Of a DNA stretch of 64,000 bases, positions 47,301 to 58,400 are shown in pieces. The notes below the pieces were generated by a model. It saw only the letters and a program-made list of their open reading frames with translations, did no database searches and was not told the DNA's origin. The first letter of the stretch is position 1. Each line of letters begins with the position of its first letter. The DNA comes from Acanthaster planci (Eukaryota > Echinodermata > Asteroidea > Valvatida > Acanthasteridae): assembly GCF_001949145.1 (NCBI RefSeq), contig NW_019091355.1:992083-1056082 (forward strand). The letters are read 5' to 3'. The position numbers and the translations under genes were made by a program.

Positions 47301-48172
47301 GCATACACTATATGTAGGACAAAATAAGTTCCCCTTATGAGAAAGTCTCAATTGGCAATCGGACAAAACCTAGCGTGCATTGCACAATCAATTTTAGGCC
47401 AAATCAGAAATTACAAAAACTTTGGCTTGCTTGTGTAGCTTACAATGCTTTGTCATGTCGGTGCACGTAATTTTCATGTAAAATTCCTGTGTGAAAACTT
47501 TCAAGCAAAGTTAAAAAAAATCCGAGACTGCAGAAAACTAGGTATGTTGAGCAAATAACCTAACAGATTTAGAAATCGGAACCACGCATTATGACAAACG
47601 CTGCAAACTGATTTCTTTCAAATAACAAAAGGAGGTCGATCAAGGAGGATATCCTACGGAAGTACACGCAATTTACAAAACGGGAGACGCAGCACACACG
47701 TAACTGCCGGGGGTGGTGGACGGATGATAGTGGCCTATTTTTATATCGAGGATAGGAAAGCTCTTGGGTTCACCACACAATTCATATTGCAAGCACGATG
47801 GCACAGATTGCGAAATGCAGGTACTTATATATTCACAGACAATGCAAACCGGATTGAGTCATCCGTTTTACCCCACGCAATGGGCAATCCTGCGGTAACC
47901 CCCGTATTCATCATCTGTGCACACGTGTGTACCGTTGGCACTGGACAGGAAAGCAATCCGAGTAAAAAGCGGTAAAATCTAACCAAAAACTCACCCGAAT
48001 TACTGTCCACACTCCCTCGGACCGTCTCTATGACGTAGTTGGGCTCGTGCCACTTTTGGTTGTCTCTAGGTTCGATCTTCTCGCCGAATTTGTGGAAGAT
48101 TTTCTGCAAAATTGTGGCGACTCCTTGCTGGTCACAATTCGCTTTCACATGCAAGGCCATTGCTCCATCCAT
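44367..48172 (-). CDS. DDIT4: DDIT4/REDD1 (RTP801) homologue, two exons
   Basis: Coding exons 47995-48172 and 44367-44839 join in frame (GT-AG) to 216 aa, with ATG at 48172 and TAG at 44367-44369. The N-terminal 60 residues are not conserved with vertebrate DDIT4. The conserved RTP801 core spans about 80-215: LILDCLRNAREK, LLVPDDLPQRVADDVMRMAL (104-123), EPCGVRG (125-131), GKIVVDPSTVTTFEIVLVL and a C-terminal VIKSSYKLIKRKLYR. Human DDIT4 has the equivalents EPCGLRG and VIKKKLY. The family (also Scylla/Charybdis in flies) lowers TORC1 activity under hypoxia, DNA damage and energy stress, acting upstream of TSC1/TSC2. The human DDIT4 gene is compact; here one 3.2-kb intron splits the coding region. 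It could equally be the ancestor of both DDIT4 and DDIT4L. Confidence 0.95.
45895..46160. promoter_or_regulatory. GC-rich island in DDIT4 intron, possible enhancer or alternative promoter
   Basis: A compact GC-rich patch in an AT-rich intron. It contains CACCAATCAGCGG (CCAAT box), TAGCAACAGCAGCC (RFX half-site-like), a CAGCTG E-box (46037-46042) and TCATTATAATG. On the plus strand ATG at 46077 opens a 23-codon frame (MDSQGQRGSSTEYREETG then four residues), which may be chance. The motif density suggests regulatory DNA; this is inference. Confidence 0.35.
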
Positions 48173-48230
48173 GCAGTCGAGAAGAAAAGAGCAGACGACG
48201 TAATACAGACGAAATGTGGCAAATTTTCAC

Positions 48231-48243
48231 CTTTTTATAGGGG
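48231..48243 (-). promoter_or_regulatory. TATA box of DDIT4
   Basis: The minus strand reads CCCCTATAAAAAG, a canonical TATA box 59-71 bases upstream of the ATG at 48172. Transcription would start near 48205, giving a short leader. A TATA box suits a strongly inducible stress gene. Confidence 0.65.
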
Positions 48244-48436
48244 GCAGACAAATAACTTTGAAACAGAATGGAAGACTTGAGTGTGTCCAGCACGCAAGGT
48301 CTCCCTCAAATGAATTAATTTTTGGCCAGAACTCACGAAATCAGCCAGACATTGGGCAATGAGTTCTACTGTCCATGCACCCAGCTGATCCGCAACGAAT
48401 GTGCTGGAAGACCAGGGATATATATACCTGCTAGTA

Positions 48437-48520
48437 CGTCATCCTGTCAATTATCCCTTATTTGGTTATAAGGGCGGAGTTAACCTATATTAGGAATAGA
48501 ATGTCCCTCACTAGCCAATG
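48437..48520 (-). promoter_or_regulatory. upstream element cluster of DDIT4 (CRE-like, CArG, GC box, CCAAT)
   Basis: Within about 350 bases upstream of the ATG: TACGTCA (CRE/ATF-like, 48435-48441), CCTTATTTGG (48456-48465, a perfect CC(A/T)6GG SRF site), GGGCGG (48473-48478) and AGCCAATGAG (48513-48522). The arrangement is typical of a serum- and stress-responsive promoter. Binding is inferred from motifs only. Confidence 0.45.
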
Positions 48521-48630
48521 AGATTACAGCAATTTCTGTATCTGGGGTACAAAAAAAAGGAACGGAGTTCAACTGTCAATTTGGACCAATAGGGGAGCAG
48601 CTGTTGGGTTATCCTTGGAAATGGAAGGCT

Positions 48631-48684
48631 ACGTGTCTAACCGCACGTACATTTCCATAGCGCACTGGAAGAAGATACACGTGT
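48631..48684 (-). promoter_or_regulatory. CACGTG and ACGTG motifs upstream of DDIT4
   Basis: ACACGTGT at 48677-48684 contains a palindromic CACGTG, and TACGTG occurs at 48630-48635, each an RCGTG-type core or close variant. Vertebrate DDIT4 is a known HIF-1 target, so these are reasonable hypoxia-response candidates, but CACGTG is also bound by USF, Myc and TFE factors. Confidence 0.35.
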
Positions 48685-48699
48685 ATTGCTAAGGCATTG

Positions 48700-51600
48700 T
48701 ATTCACGGAATCGATTTTTAGTCAACAAGCGCAAAGCGTATAGGGGACCCAGTTTTACTGTCTTGGGGGCTTGGCTCGAGATAATATCTTGAGTAAATGT
48801 TTTTCATACAAAACAATCCCAAACTGAGGAGCTAGAAATTTGTCACAGAGGACAATAAGGCGCATTTTACCAGTCGATAATCTCACGGACAACATGCTTA
48901 CACGGACGGAAGCATCCCCTCCAAAGCATGAATGATGAAAAACAGAACGGTTAACTTTTCCCCAGTCATGAAAAGTTCAGTCTTGTAATGTTACGTTTAT
49001 TTCAGACCTGTGTCCAAACCCCTCTGAAATATTTTAAGCTAGGAATTCAGAAATCTTCTTGAAAGCTATTTTTCCCTTTTCTGTGGAAGAGAAAACAAAA
49101 ATATCTGTCGTAAAACGAAAAAGAAAAAGAAAAAAGATGTCTAAACTTCAAGACAAACTTAGTTCAGTGACCGAAAACAATCAAAGTGCTTGCTCTACAT
49201 TTTGCAATAACAATGAATCTTACTTATTCAAAGCTGCCAGTCCATACAGTGCATGCAGCTGCAAGCCGCCTGGAACGTGCGAGTAGACCCCTACGCTTCC
49301 AAGAAATGCCCCTGTGACAAGGCGCCGTGCTGGGCTAGCCCTGCATTGCGGGTTCAATACCCGATATACCATGGCTCCGTGGACTCCTGAAAACCTCGTC
49401 AGTTTCAGGGAAACTGTGTTGTAATGAACACACGGTGCGTGCAAATAGTCATTATGAAACCTGTAAATCCTATTATGAAATGCATTGGTTTTTATCCTCA
49501 ATAGATTCATTTAGAAAATCGAGTCTGATATCCTTCCTTATGTAAAGCGATATGGGATAGCCCAGGTTCAACCTCTACACTACTAAATAAGACGAAATTA
49601 TTCCAAATGGATGACGATTGATTATAATTTTCTAAATTCTATGCCAAGTACGTCTTCAAAATCCGTTTCTCTGATATATTAAGCTTCTTATTTTTCGTAA
49701 CCCTCACAATCACAAAGCATAATGACTCCTTAAAGTCTACAAGAAACTTTTCACCAAAGTTGGTCATTATTTCTACACTAACTTGAAGAATATTTTGTCT
49801 GCGACTTTACATTCCTAACTTCTTTGTTCCGTCTTTGTTTTAGCATTTGGCTTTCTGTGGTCTACACAGTGACGCACTGTGTCCCAACATCCTTACTGCA
49901 AACGTAATGAGGTTTCACTGCACTTCGATTCCTGAGAAAAAGGGATGTCCAATTACTTCAGTGGATATGCCTACTACGGAAAAACTCCATTCAAACAGAC
50001 ACAAAGACAAGGGATGAAAGCCTGAAATGCAAATGTATGATACAGGGACGTTTTAAGATCCCTATATACATGTATATCTTTGGACTGTACACAGTAACCA
50101 TATACTTCATCCGAGAATTTAGATAGTAGTTAATTAAAGGGAGGTTTTAATTCTCATTGGTAATTCAAACGCGCATGTAAACATTCGAACTTTTTATTCA
50201 AATCTCTAAAACTATTTTAGGGTTGGCTGTTGATGGGACCGGTTCAAACTCTTTTCGTGACCAAAGTTAAGTCGGGCAATGTATAGAAACGCTGTCTTGG
50301 CGACTGCTGTTGGGTCATTGGCAGAAGGGGCGAAAGTTCAGCCTTACAGCAGTTCCAGTGCAGAACGATACTCCCCAAAATTCCAATAATTTTCATTTGC
50401 ACCTTTTCATCAAATTCAAACAAAGTAAAAGAGCATTGTGTTTCATACTTCAATGATGCATTGTGTGGAAGATTACAATTATTTCCTACCGAAGTCATGA
50501 TAATAATCACAAAGTAATACTTGAGACAATAACAGGTCAGTGGGCCAGAGTTACAAGAAGATATGGCTTCGGAGTTCACTTCCTATTCGAGTAACACTAA
50601 CGGACATAAGAGCAAACAGTTGCTTGATACTGCTTCTTTGCCCCGCAGTACTTGCCCACAATTATCTACTGCCTGGACGAGTTCTTCACCAAGCCTTGTT
50701 CAAGTCGAAAGCTACCTTAATTAAACAGTGATGTCCAATCAAAAGTTAGTAAAATGCATTTTAACGATGGGCCATGTTAATTACGCCGATCATTGGAGGA
50801 GACTTTAAAAGGTTTCAGGTATTTCGAAATGTTCGCCCTAAACACGATGCGCCGATCGATCTCTGAGAACTGAGAAGAGAACAAGCCCTTCAAAACTCCG
50901 AATTCCAGAACTTTCTGTGAACATTAAGGAAGCTCGCAAGAACATTACAAAATGTAGGTTACAAATTTATGCACAACTGGCTACTGGGATATCGTTTCAC
51001 CCCAAGGAACGCGGCAAACGTCAGGTAGTTTGCAGTGACGTCACTGGACATTGGCTCCAAGAATAAACGAGCAAAGTTCGTCGCACGTTGGTGAATGGAA
51101 AGGTGTTGAAGGCGTGCAATAAATACCTGTTTACTGCAACAACCTTTCCTGCTTACTGCTCGTTTTCTACGAAGTTAACCAACGACTGAAATTAAGAGGT
51201 TCTGTCAACACTCGGCTCGTGGCACTAGGATGTAAAGTTTAGTAAAGGCTAACACAGCAGCGGAATTCGAGTTGCAAATACACGAATGAGTGTGGAATGG
51301 ACAAAAATCGTTAAAGACTGCACGAGGACATGACGTGAAGCGTTATACATGAATACACCACACTGTAAAATGTCTTAACACTCAGTCAACTTTCTAGAGG
51401 GAAAAGCTGGGTTTTCAGGATGATGGTTTCATTATTACCAAAAGTACCTCTGTCGCACTTCTTATGTTCCATCAATCAGTCGTTCACTTTTATCCAAAAC
51501 AGTGAAAACTTGTTGACATTTATTCTAATTGACATACTATGAACAGTGACATTTTTGTTACCTAAAGTTCTCAAAGGGTAGAATTTTGCGCCAATTTCTG

Positions 51601-54600
51601 AGCCAATCTAGAATACAGAGTGCATACGTGCGTAAGTTACCGGATGGCGGAGGTAGTGTTTCCCGAATTTTTCCTCAATGTTAATTTAAAATAACAATTT
51701 GCAATGAATAAACTTGTCTATAATCGTCAGCTCATCTTTGTTGGGTTAATAATCCAGACAAGTTACAATAGCATATACACTAAAATACAGGCCAGCTTAA
51801 TAATATCCAAAAGAAAGCTTTTCTTGTTGCGATCGAGGCCTGACTTGACCTTATGACTATCTTCCCTTTTGTTCAAAACTTAAAGTTCAGACTAATGTGG
51901 TCAAGGACCCGAGGTCAGTGGACATAATTTATCAAGATAACGACCCCACGGGGAGAGGAATGATTACGGATATGAAACCACACGGTGGAATCCCGGTCTC
52001 GTGCAGCCCAACAACCAGGGCTCGCCACAAACCAGATTATGGAAGAATGCGAAATATACCATTTCACAAGAAAATCTGGACCATAATTTTCAAGATCATT
52101 TTCAATCCCGATCGATTCTGATGCATGTAGCTGAATGTAATCCAAAATTTGGGGAGGAATTGATGTTGCACTGGAAAACAAATTTCATTTTGATATTGAA
52201 CACTTAAATGTTTGAAAAGTTATCAAGGTTGAACCAAAATCCAAAGTTGATAGATAATAAAATTCAATATTTCTTTATTTTCCCGTTGGTCAGTTTTGAC
52301 CCCGTGTCACCTCTCTTGGTCTCTCTTGTTTTTACAAGATAAGGCGACTGGACGATTATACCACAACTAGTTGGCGTTACCGTGAATTTATTTGCCGATT
52401 GGGCAAACATTCACCTGCATTGATTTTGACCCTGTTGTGACCGAAAACAGATCACAGAAATCTGATAAATTGCGGAGACCATAAGGTTGTAGCTATAGGA
52501 AGGGGTTTTCCGAGGAACCAATTTTGGTGGAATATCGGCCGCTGGAGGTCAGTATTTACGGAAAGGTTATATTGTTTAAATGAGGCAAACTCTGTTTAAA
52601 ATACAATACTGTATTTCAAATGTTACCACAAATTATTAAACAAATTTTTGATGTCGAAATGATGTTGTAATTGCACAATCTAAACCGAAATCTGGTGAAG
52701 CAAATTAAATGGCAATAACACATGGATTATCAAAAACACAATTGCGACATCTTCGCTTGATGTTGGTACATGTATGTGGTTTAAATATAATCTTGGGTGC
52801 GCAAAGACGAAACCTGCTCGAGCTGAGGGGCTCCTTGAGTAAAGTGAAGGCGAGGGCAGGCATTGTTAAAAAAATCCATATCAGCAAAGATTAGAACATG
52901 CTTTTCAAAGTCAAGATTTTGGAAGAGAGTACGGTGGGTTCTGTTTTCTTCAAAGAAACGGCATTGCAAAGTGTTTCTTGGCGCGCAAGTCCGCCATCCC
53001 GGCCTCTGTACATGTCATGAGGCGACTGTAAAACCATCTGACGACTGTTGCATCCTTGAAGAGATTACTGTGTAAATTTAACTCTCTAAAATTACTCCCC
53101 ATGCCCTTATTCCACTATACTAGGAAGCAGCCGTCGGTTATTGATCAAAGTTGTCTGAAGTTCCTTGCACGTCTCGCCGGCACAGCCAAGGATTAACGAC
53201 CGTTGAGCTGTCTGAACAAAGTACATCATTGTCCGCTATGTTTGCTTTAAAGTTCACGCCCACACATACACAAAACAAATCTGAATACAACAGCATCTTA
53301 CTCGACCACAATGTCCCTGTCGTTTTTCTTCTACCAATGAGCTACTTGTCAAGACCTAACATAATTATTTGAAAAAAAGTTACAACTTCAAAATGTTTTT
53401 TTTTCAAATACATGTACATGTAGCAGTACTTCAAAATTCGTACACACGTCAATTCAAACAAAATGCTTGTGTATGTATAGCCGCTTAAACAGAGAAACAT
53501 CTTTCTTGAAACTAATATGACAAACATGGAAACAATTTCTGAAAACTGCAAAAAAAAAATTTTGCTTTTGTTTGTCTTTTTTGGAGTAAATCTACAAAGA
53601 GGTGTTAATACAACATCTACAGATGCCACTCTGTTAAAAGGTAATATGCTGATTTGAAAGCGATCGCTTGACAGTTGACAGAAATGACATGATCGCGATC
53701 AGCCAATCAGCTTCCGCCAAGTCTGCAAATTCATGAATGATGGACAAAATACCAGACATTACGAGTACATCTATCCCACTCAGCTTGAGCCCCTAGACTT
53801 TGCACCACGATTTCACCGTCAACCAGGCAACTTGACGAATAATGAACCGCGCGGCGGGGGAATTGGGCGGTCGTACGTGTGGAACAAGGTGTCATAAAAT
53901 GCTGGAAAAGAAAATGGCAAATAAACGATTCGCGCCTGGGCAACACTGTTCAGCGCTTGGCAAATATACCGTGAAGCATGACAAGAGAACAATCGGCAAA
54001 TTCTCCGAGGGAACATTGGCCGCTGACTACGGGCAAAATGGAAACCAGTTGCACCTCACGCATGACTGAAACCCTGGCTATTTTTTCACGGAGCAACAAT
54101 GGTTGTTTTGGCGTTTCTCCGTGGATTTCGAAAGTTCCCGAAAACATGGTGGGTGCAATTTACACAGTGAGGTTTTGTCTAGGTTACTCACAAGTACGAT
54201 CATGTATGTGACCTATATTTTATCAAAGCCACATATCTGCCAGGCGACAAACTTTTAGGAAAAAGATAAAGGGACAGTCTGATCGAACCACACTAGACCT
54301 GTCTGAGTCACATAGAGTAAACCGACCCCTCCCATCTAAAGTGAGTAGATTGGTCCGTCAGGCAGTTTATAAAGGGTAGATTTCGGCGGCACTCCCCCCT
54401 AAAAAATCAGTTTAGTGCCCCCTAAAGAAACTGATTTCTAATGGTGTAGTCGATAAACGGCTTCTCTCGATGCACTTTTGAGTGCCAAAGACCCTTCAAA
54501 TATCCCTCCAAATTGACACATCACCAAACAGTTTGCCCGAGAATTCTACCTTGAAGACATGACTACTGCAAAAACTTCAATTCGTGTCTGGTCAGTCAAG

Positions 54601-54867
54601 TTTATGGGTCTTATAGAAACTTTCTGATCGCATCCCGTACGCACCATCAACCTCAAGTTTGACTAAAACTCGATCATGTGGTAAATAACAGCTAAGCGCA
54701 GAGCTATATTACGCACAAAACACAGCAGCGACCTGAATATTGGATGTGAAATTATCAATAAAGTTACCCTTAATCCTTCCCTGAAAAGGGGTAAGAAAAA
54801 AAGTTGAGGAAAAGAAAACTTTCTGTTAACCTGTTGGATTAGCGCAAGGTCCTATCTGACACGCACA
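48700..54867. other. gene-poor region, nothing assigned
   Basis: About 6 kb with no exon I can support. Short ORFs on both strands (up to about 110 codons near 50244-50579 minus) have no recognisable motifs or compositional bias. CGGGTTCAATACCCG at 49348-49362 resembles a tRNA T-arm, but no other tRNA parts are present. Two GATCGC words cluster near 53661-53698. This may be long-range intergenic or regulatory DNA. Confidence 0.4.
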
Positions 54868-55105
54868 AACTGCAAAAAACAGTGGTGTTAAAATCAACAC
54901 TTTCTGGTGTTATCAGATAAAAACACCGTATGGTGTTACTTTAACATAGCTGGTGTTACTTTCCACACCTATAAGTGTTACAATAAATGGAGGGTGTTAA
55001 AGTAACACCAAATAACACCAAAATTTTTAACACTGGTGGAAAGCGTTGGTGTAGTCCTCTTAAAACACCGGGGGTGTACAGTTTAACACCCAAGTTTTTG
55101 CAGTG
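54868..55105. mobile_element. foldback element rich in GGTGTTA modules
   Basis: The ends are inverted: AACTGCAAAAAACAGTGGTG on the left and CACCCAAGTTTTTGCAGTG on the right. Inside, GGTGTTA or its complement TAACACC occurs repeatedly in both directions (for example GGTGTTATCAG, GGTGTTACTTT twice, AGTAACACCAAATAACACC, TTTAACACCC). CACTGCAAAA-type ends resemble those of short non-autonomous DNA elements. No coding sequence. Flanking target-site duplication is not clear. Confidence 0.65.
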
Positions 55106-55189
55106 CATCTTTGTCTGCAACGGTGTGGCTGATCACCGAGGTGCGCTGAAAGCCCATCCATTGAATGGAGCAATGACTGGTTGAGTTAG

Positions 55190-55420
55190 AGGAAAAGGGC
55201 GCCCTCATGTTGGAGAAATCAAGCATGGCAAAAGTTGGGCGGAGTCACACAAACAAAATGGCGAAGAAGTGGGGGAGGGTCAGGTGAAACTAAACAATCA
55301 CTTGGACGGTTTCCGTATAAATTGAACGAGATTGTGCGAAGTTTTCCTGAACTTCCTCCAAAAGACGCCCCAAAAGTTGAAGATATAGGAATGTGTAATC
55401 CATTCTTGTTTATATTTTGA
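55190..55420 (+). other. open exon-like segment of unknown identity
   Basis: One plus-strand frame is open from 55190 to 55420. It encodes a balanced stretch that includes LGRFPYKLNEIVRSFPELPP and KDAPKVEDIGM, not the repetitive composition typical of chance frames here. In another frame AAAATGGCGAAGAAGTGGGG has a good start context at 55258 and meets a possible donor (GTCAG then GTGAAAC) 26 bases later. The two readings are exclusive. No partner exon was found downstream. Confidence 0.25.
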
Positions 55421-58400
55421 CCTATTTTTGCAAGGAAAGCTTCAAGTTGCTGTACGCTTTACTATTACCAGTACTTAAAATGTATATACATAACCTTTTC
55501 TTTCTCACGTGAATCCTGCTGTGGTTGGGTTTGCCATGTTGTCCTTGAACTCACTACATGATGTGTTTGCGGTCACATCCGATTGCATAGTCAGAGTAAC
55601 TTGAGAAATGAATGGATTTAGCCTTGAAAAACTGCACTACAGCCGCCGATATCGAACGCCGAGTCCACGCCGTGCGTGAACAATGAAGAACAGGCCGTGA
55701 CCTGGCCAACTTTTACGGCTGAGTGACCAGCAAGACCACCCCAGCGCCTCAAGTGTTTGCGGTCACTACACTAGGCAAACTGTTTCAGAAAAAATGGAGA
55801 GCAAGAGACAATAGGCCCCGAAACCTTGATCCAATCTGGAAAAACGACGGTGTTTTTGTTGTCTGAATGGTTTCATGTTAAAAGTCTAGTACAAAAGGGC
55901 ATCTTGCCTCAAGTCAAGGGTCGGTGTATAGTGACAAGGATGAACTTTCTTCCCAGAATCCCACAAGTATTAATTGATATTACAGCCATTAATGTCTACA
56001 TTGACTGGTTTCATAAATCATCCTTAGAGAGCAATCGGAATTTGGTACATTTCGGCTGGCAGCAGTTGTATGTTAGACTTAAAAATGCAAGAAAATGGAT
56101 TTTTTTCTCCAATCCTTTGGTGCACGTACGTAGTAATCAGACTTATAATACTAGCTCACCAAAACACCCCACACTGTTGTTACAGCTACCGATTGTCATC
56201 TCCAAAGTGACCACAACCCCACCCCTGGGGCACCACCAATAAAAACAACAGGTGCAACTACTATTTGCACTGAACACAGCCCATAGAAATATTGCTGGTG
56301 ATTGCAACTTTTATAGGGTCTTACAATACACCCCCCAAAAGGGGTGGGGCAATGCTTCGGGGGGGGGCTCAGTGATGGACGAATTGCCACTTCAAACCTT
56401 ATTCTTCTTTTAAATTATTGACTAGTCAAGTGGTTGAAAACTTGGACACCACACAAATAAATAAAACACGGCCAACAGTCTTCTTTTGATCTTAGAGATG
56501 CATATCATCTCAGTTTTAATTAAAGAACAAGTTTTCACATGTCCCATAACAAAGAAATAAGAAGCGGTTTCACTCTGTACAGCTGAAGAACTTTTAGTGG
56601 TGAAGTTCTACATATAAAAAAACACAAATCTCCAGAGTTGGCTACGAAGTCGAAGACTGTCATATTCTACACAATGCACACGCCACAGGCATGATCACAT
56701 AACCCCATTACTGTGTAACAATTAGAGATATTTCAGTGGGAGAAAAAGTTAACGAGATAACAACAGAGTTGTTCTACTTTTGGTGGGACGAGTTTCTTCC
56801 CTACATTGTCGGTATCTTGAAAAGTAAAAAGCCACACAGCTGAAATAAGTCTCTTTTTGATGTACAGAAGACAGGATTTTAACCAAATTTGACGCTTCAC
56901 TGCCATTCACTCCAGGAACTGTAGTCTAGAATCTTGCACATACCGTTTAGAATTATTCTCACACAAATCTGCACACACTGTGAAAAAAAAATAGCTAAAC
57001 ACAAACAATGGTAAAGACTAGTCAAACAAGACCTCGTTTTTTAAACAGAAAAATTGCATGGAAAACCAAATGTACATACATATACACTAGTATACAAATA
57101 GGTTGGTAATTTCATCCATCAGAATTCACAATTTTGATATTATTTCAAACTGACTTTCTATTTGGGAACTCACAAAAATATACATTTCGTCTGCTACGGT
57201 AATTCTTTTGAAGTCTAAATTAGGTACGACATTTTACACTGATTTCCATACCTGCAGAGAAATGTTCTTTTCCATAAAACCCATCCTCAGTACAAGAAGC
57301 TAGCGACTGGCTTTTCATCTGGAGAAAACCGGCAGATAGTTGGTTTAAGAAAATTCATTCTTGGATGAAAATTAAGATCGGATAAGGATGAACAAAATAC
57401 AACATAAAAACTGTGTCCGATGATGCAACAAACGTGTACAGCTCCAAACTGCTTGAAAACTTCATCTTATACACTTGAAAACCAATTATAATTTGCCTAT
57501 AAAAATGCAGCAAGACAAACACATCATAAAATTTCTCGACATGATTTGCTAAAACTGAACACTCATTTTTTTTACATGAGAATCAAGACTCTAATTCATT
57601 GGGGGTAATTTCTTGGTTTTGTATATATACATATTTCTTCTCAAAAACCTGCCAATTATAGTGGTTTTGAGTTATTCTGTCTTTAAAAATTTTACATATG
57701 TACAACAGAGTAACTAGGGTAATTTTACAATTAATGTAAATTTCTTTAATTTACATAAAAAGTAACCAGACGTTACTTTATCCATACTAAAATCGATTAA
57801 ATCTCACTCTAAAAGAATCGACTCACTGATTTCACGAGTAAAATTTGAGATTAGTCAGAGAGGATTTTGTGAATTATAAGACTTCATCAGAAACTTGATT
57901 TTTTTCCCCTTAAAAATCTACAATCCATACTTTTAAAATGTATACAAGACTTTGTACTTTACCATGTAAAATGCTTCGCTGGAATTCCAGTCAGTTGCGT
58001 ATGGGGAAGTTGACTGGAAATGTTCATAAGTAATTATTTAATGGAAACAAGACAAAACAATTCTTTAGTCTAAAACAAAACTTTCCAAATAACTTAAAAA
58101 AAAAAAGAAAGCACAAATATTTGAACTATATTTCTACTCACACACTTTACACTCTATAACTTAGTCGTAATTGCTCCTACGCTCATTACCATTTTGTACA
58201 TCTTTTCAATTGTTTCTGAGGAAACAAACCAAATCCAGTAAATGTTTTTTTTAATTGATAACTCACACGATCATTTCAGTCGTATTTCCCACAAAGAATC
58301 ACAAGGAAGAGAAAAATATACATTCCCTTGCCTCTAACAAATCTTACATTAGCATATCGTTCTTGGTCCAATGAGATGGTTCCTTTTGTATCACATGAAG

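Noticed and set aside
49285-49400. tRNA gene on the plus strand around CGGGTTCAATACCCG
   Set aside because: Only a T-arm-like hairpin is present; no A-box, anticodon arm or acceptor stem can be paired.
50244-50579. 111-codon minus-strand ORF as a gene
   Set aside because: No recognisable motif, no promoter or exon partners, and the composition matches the AT-rich surroundings.
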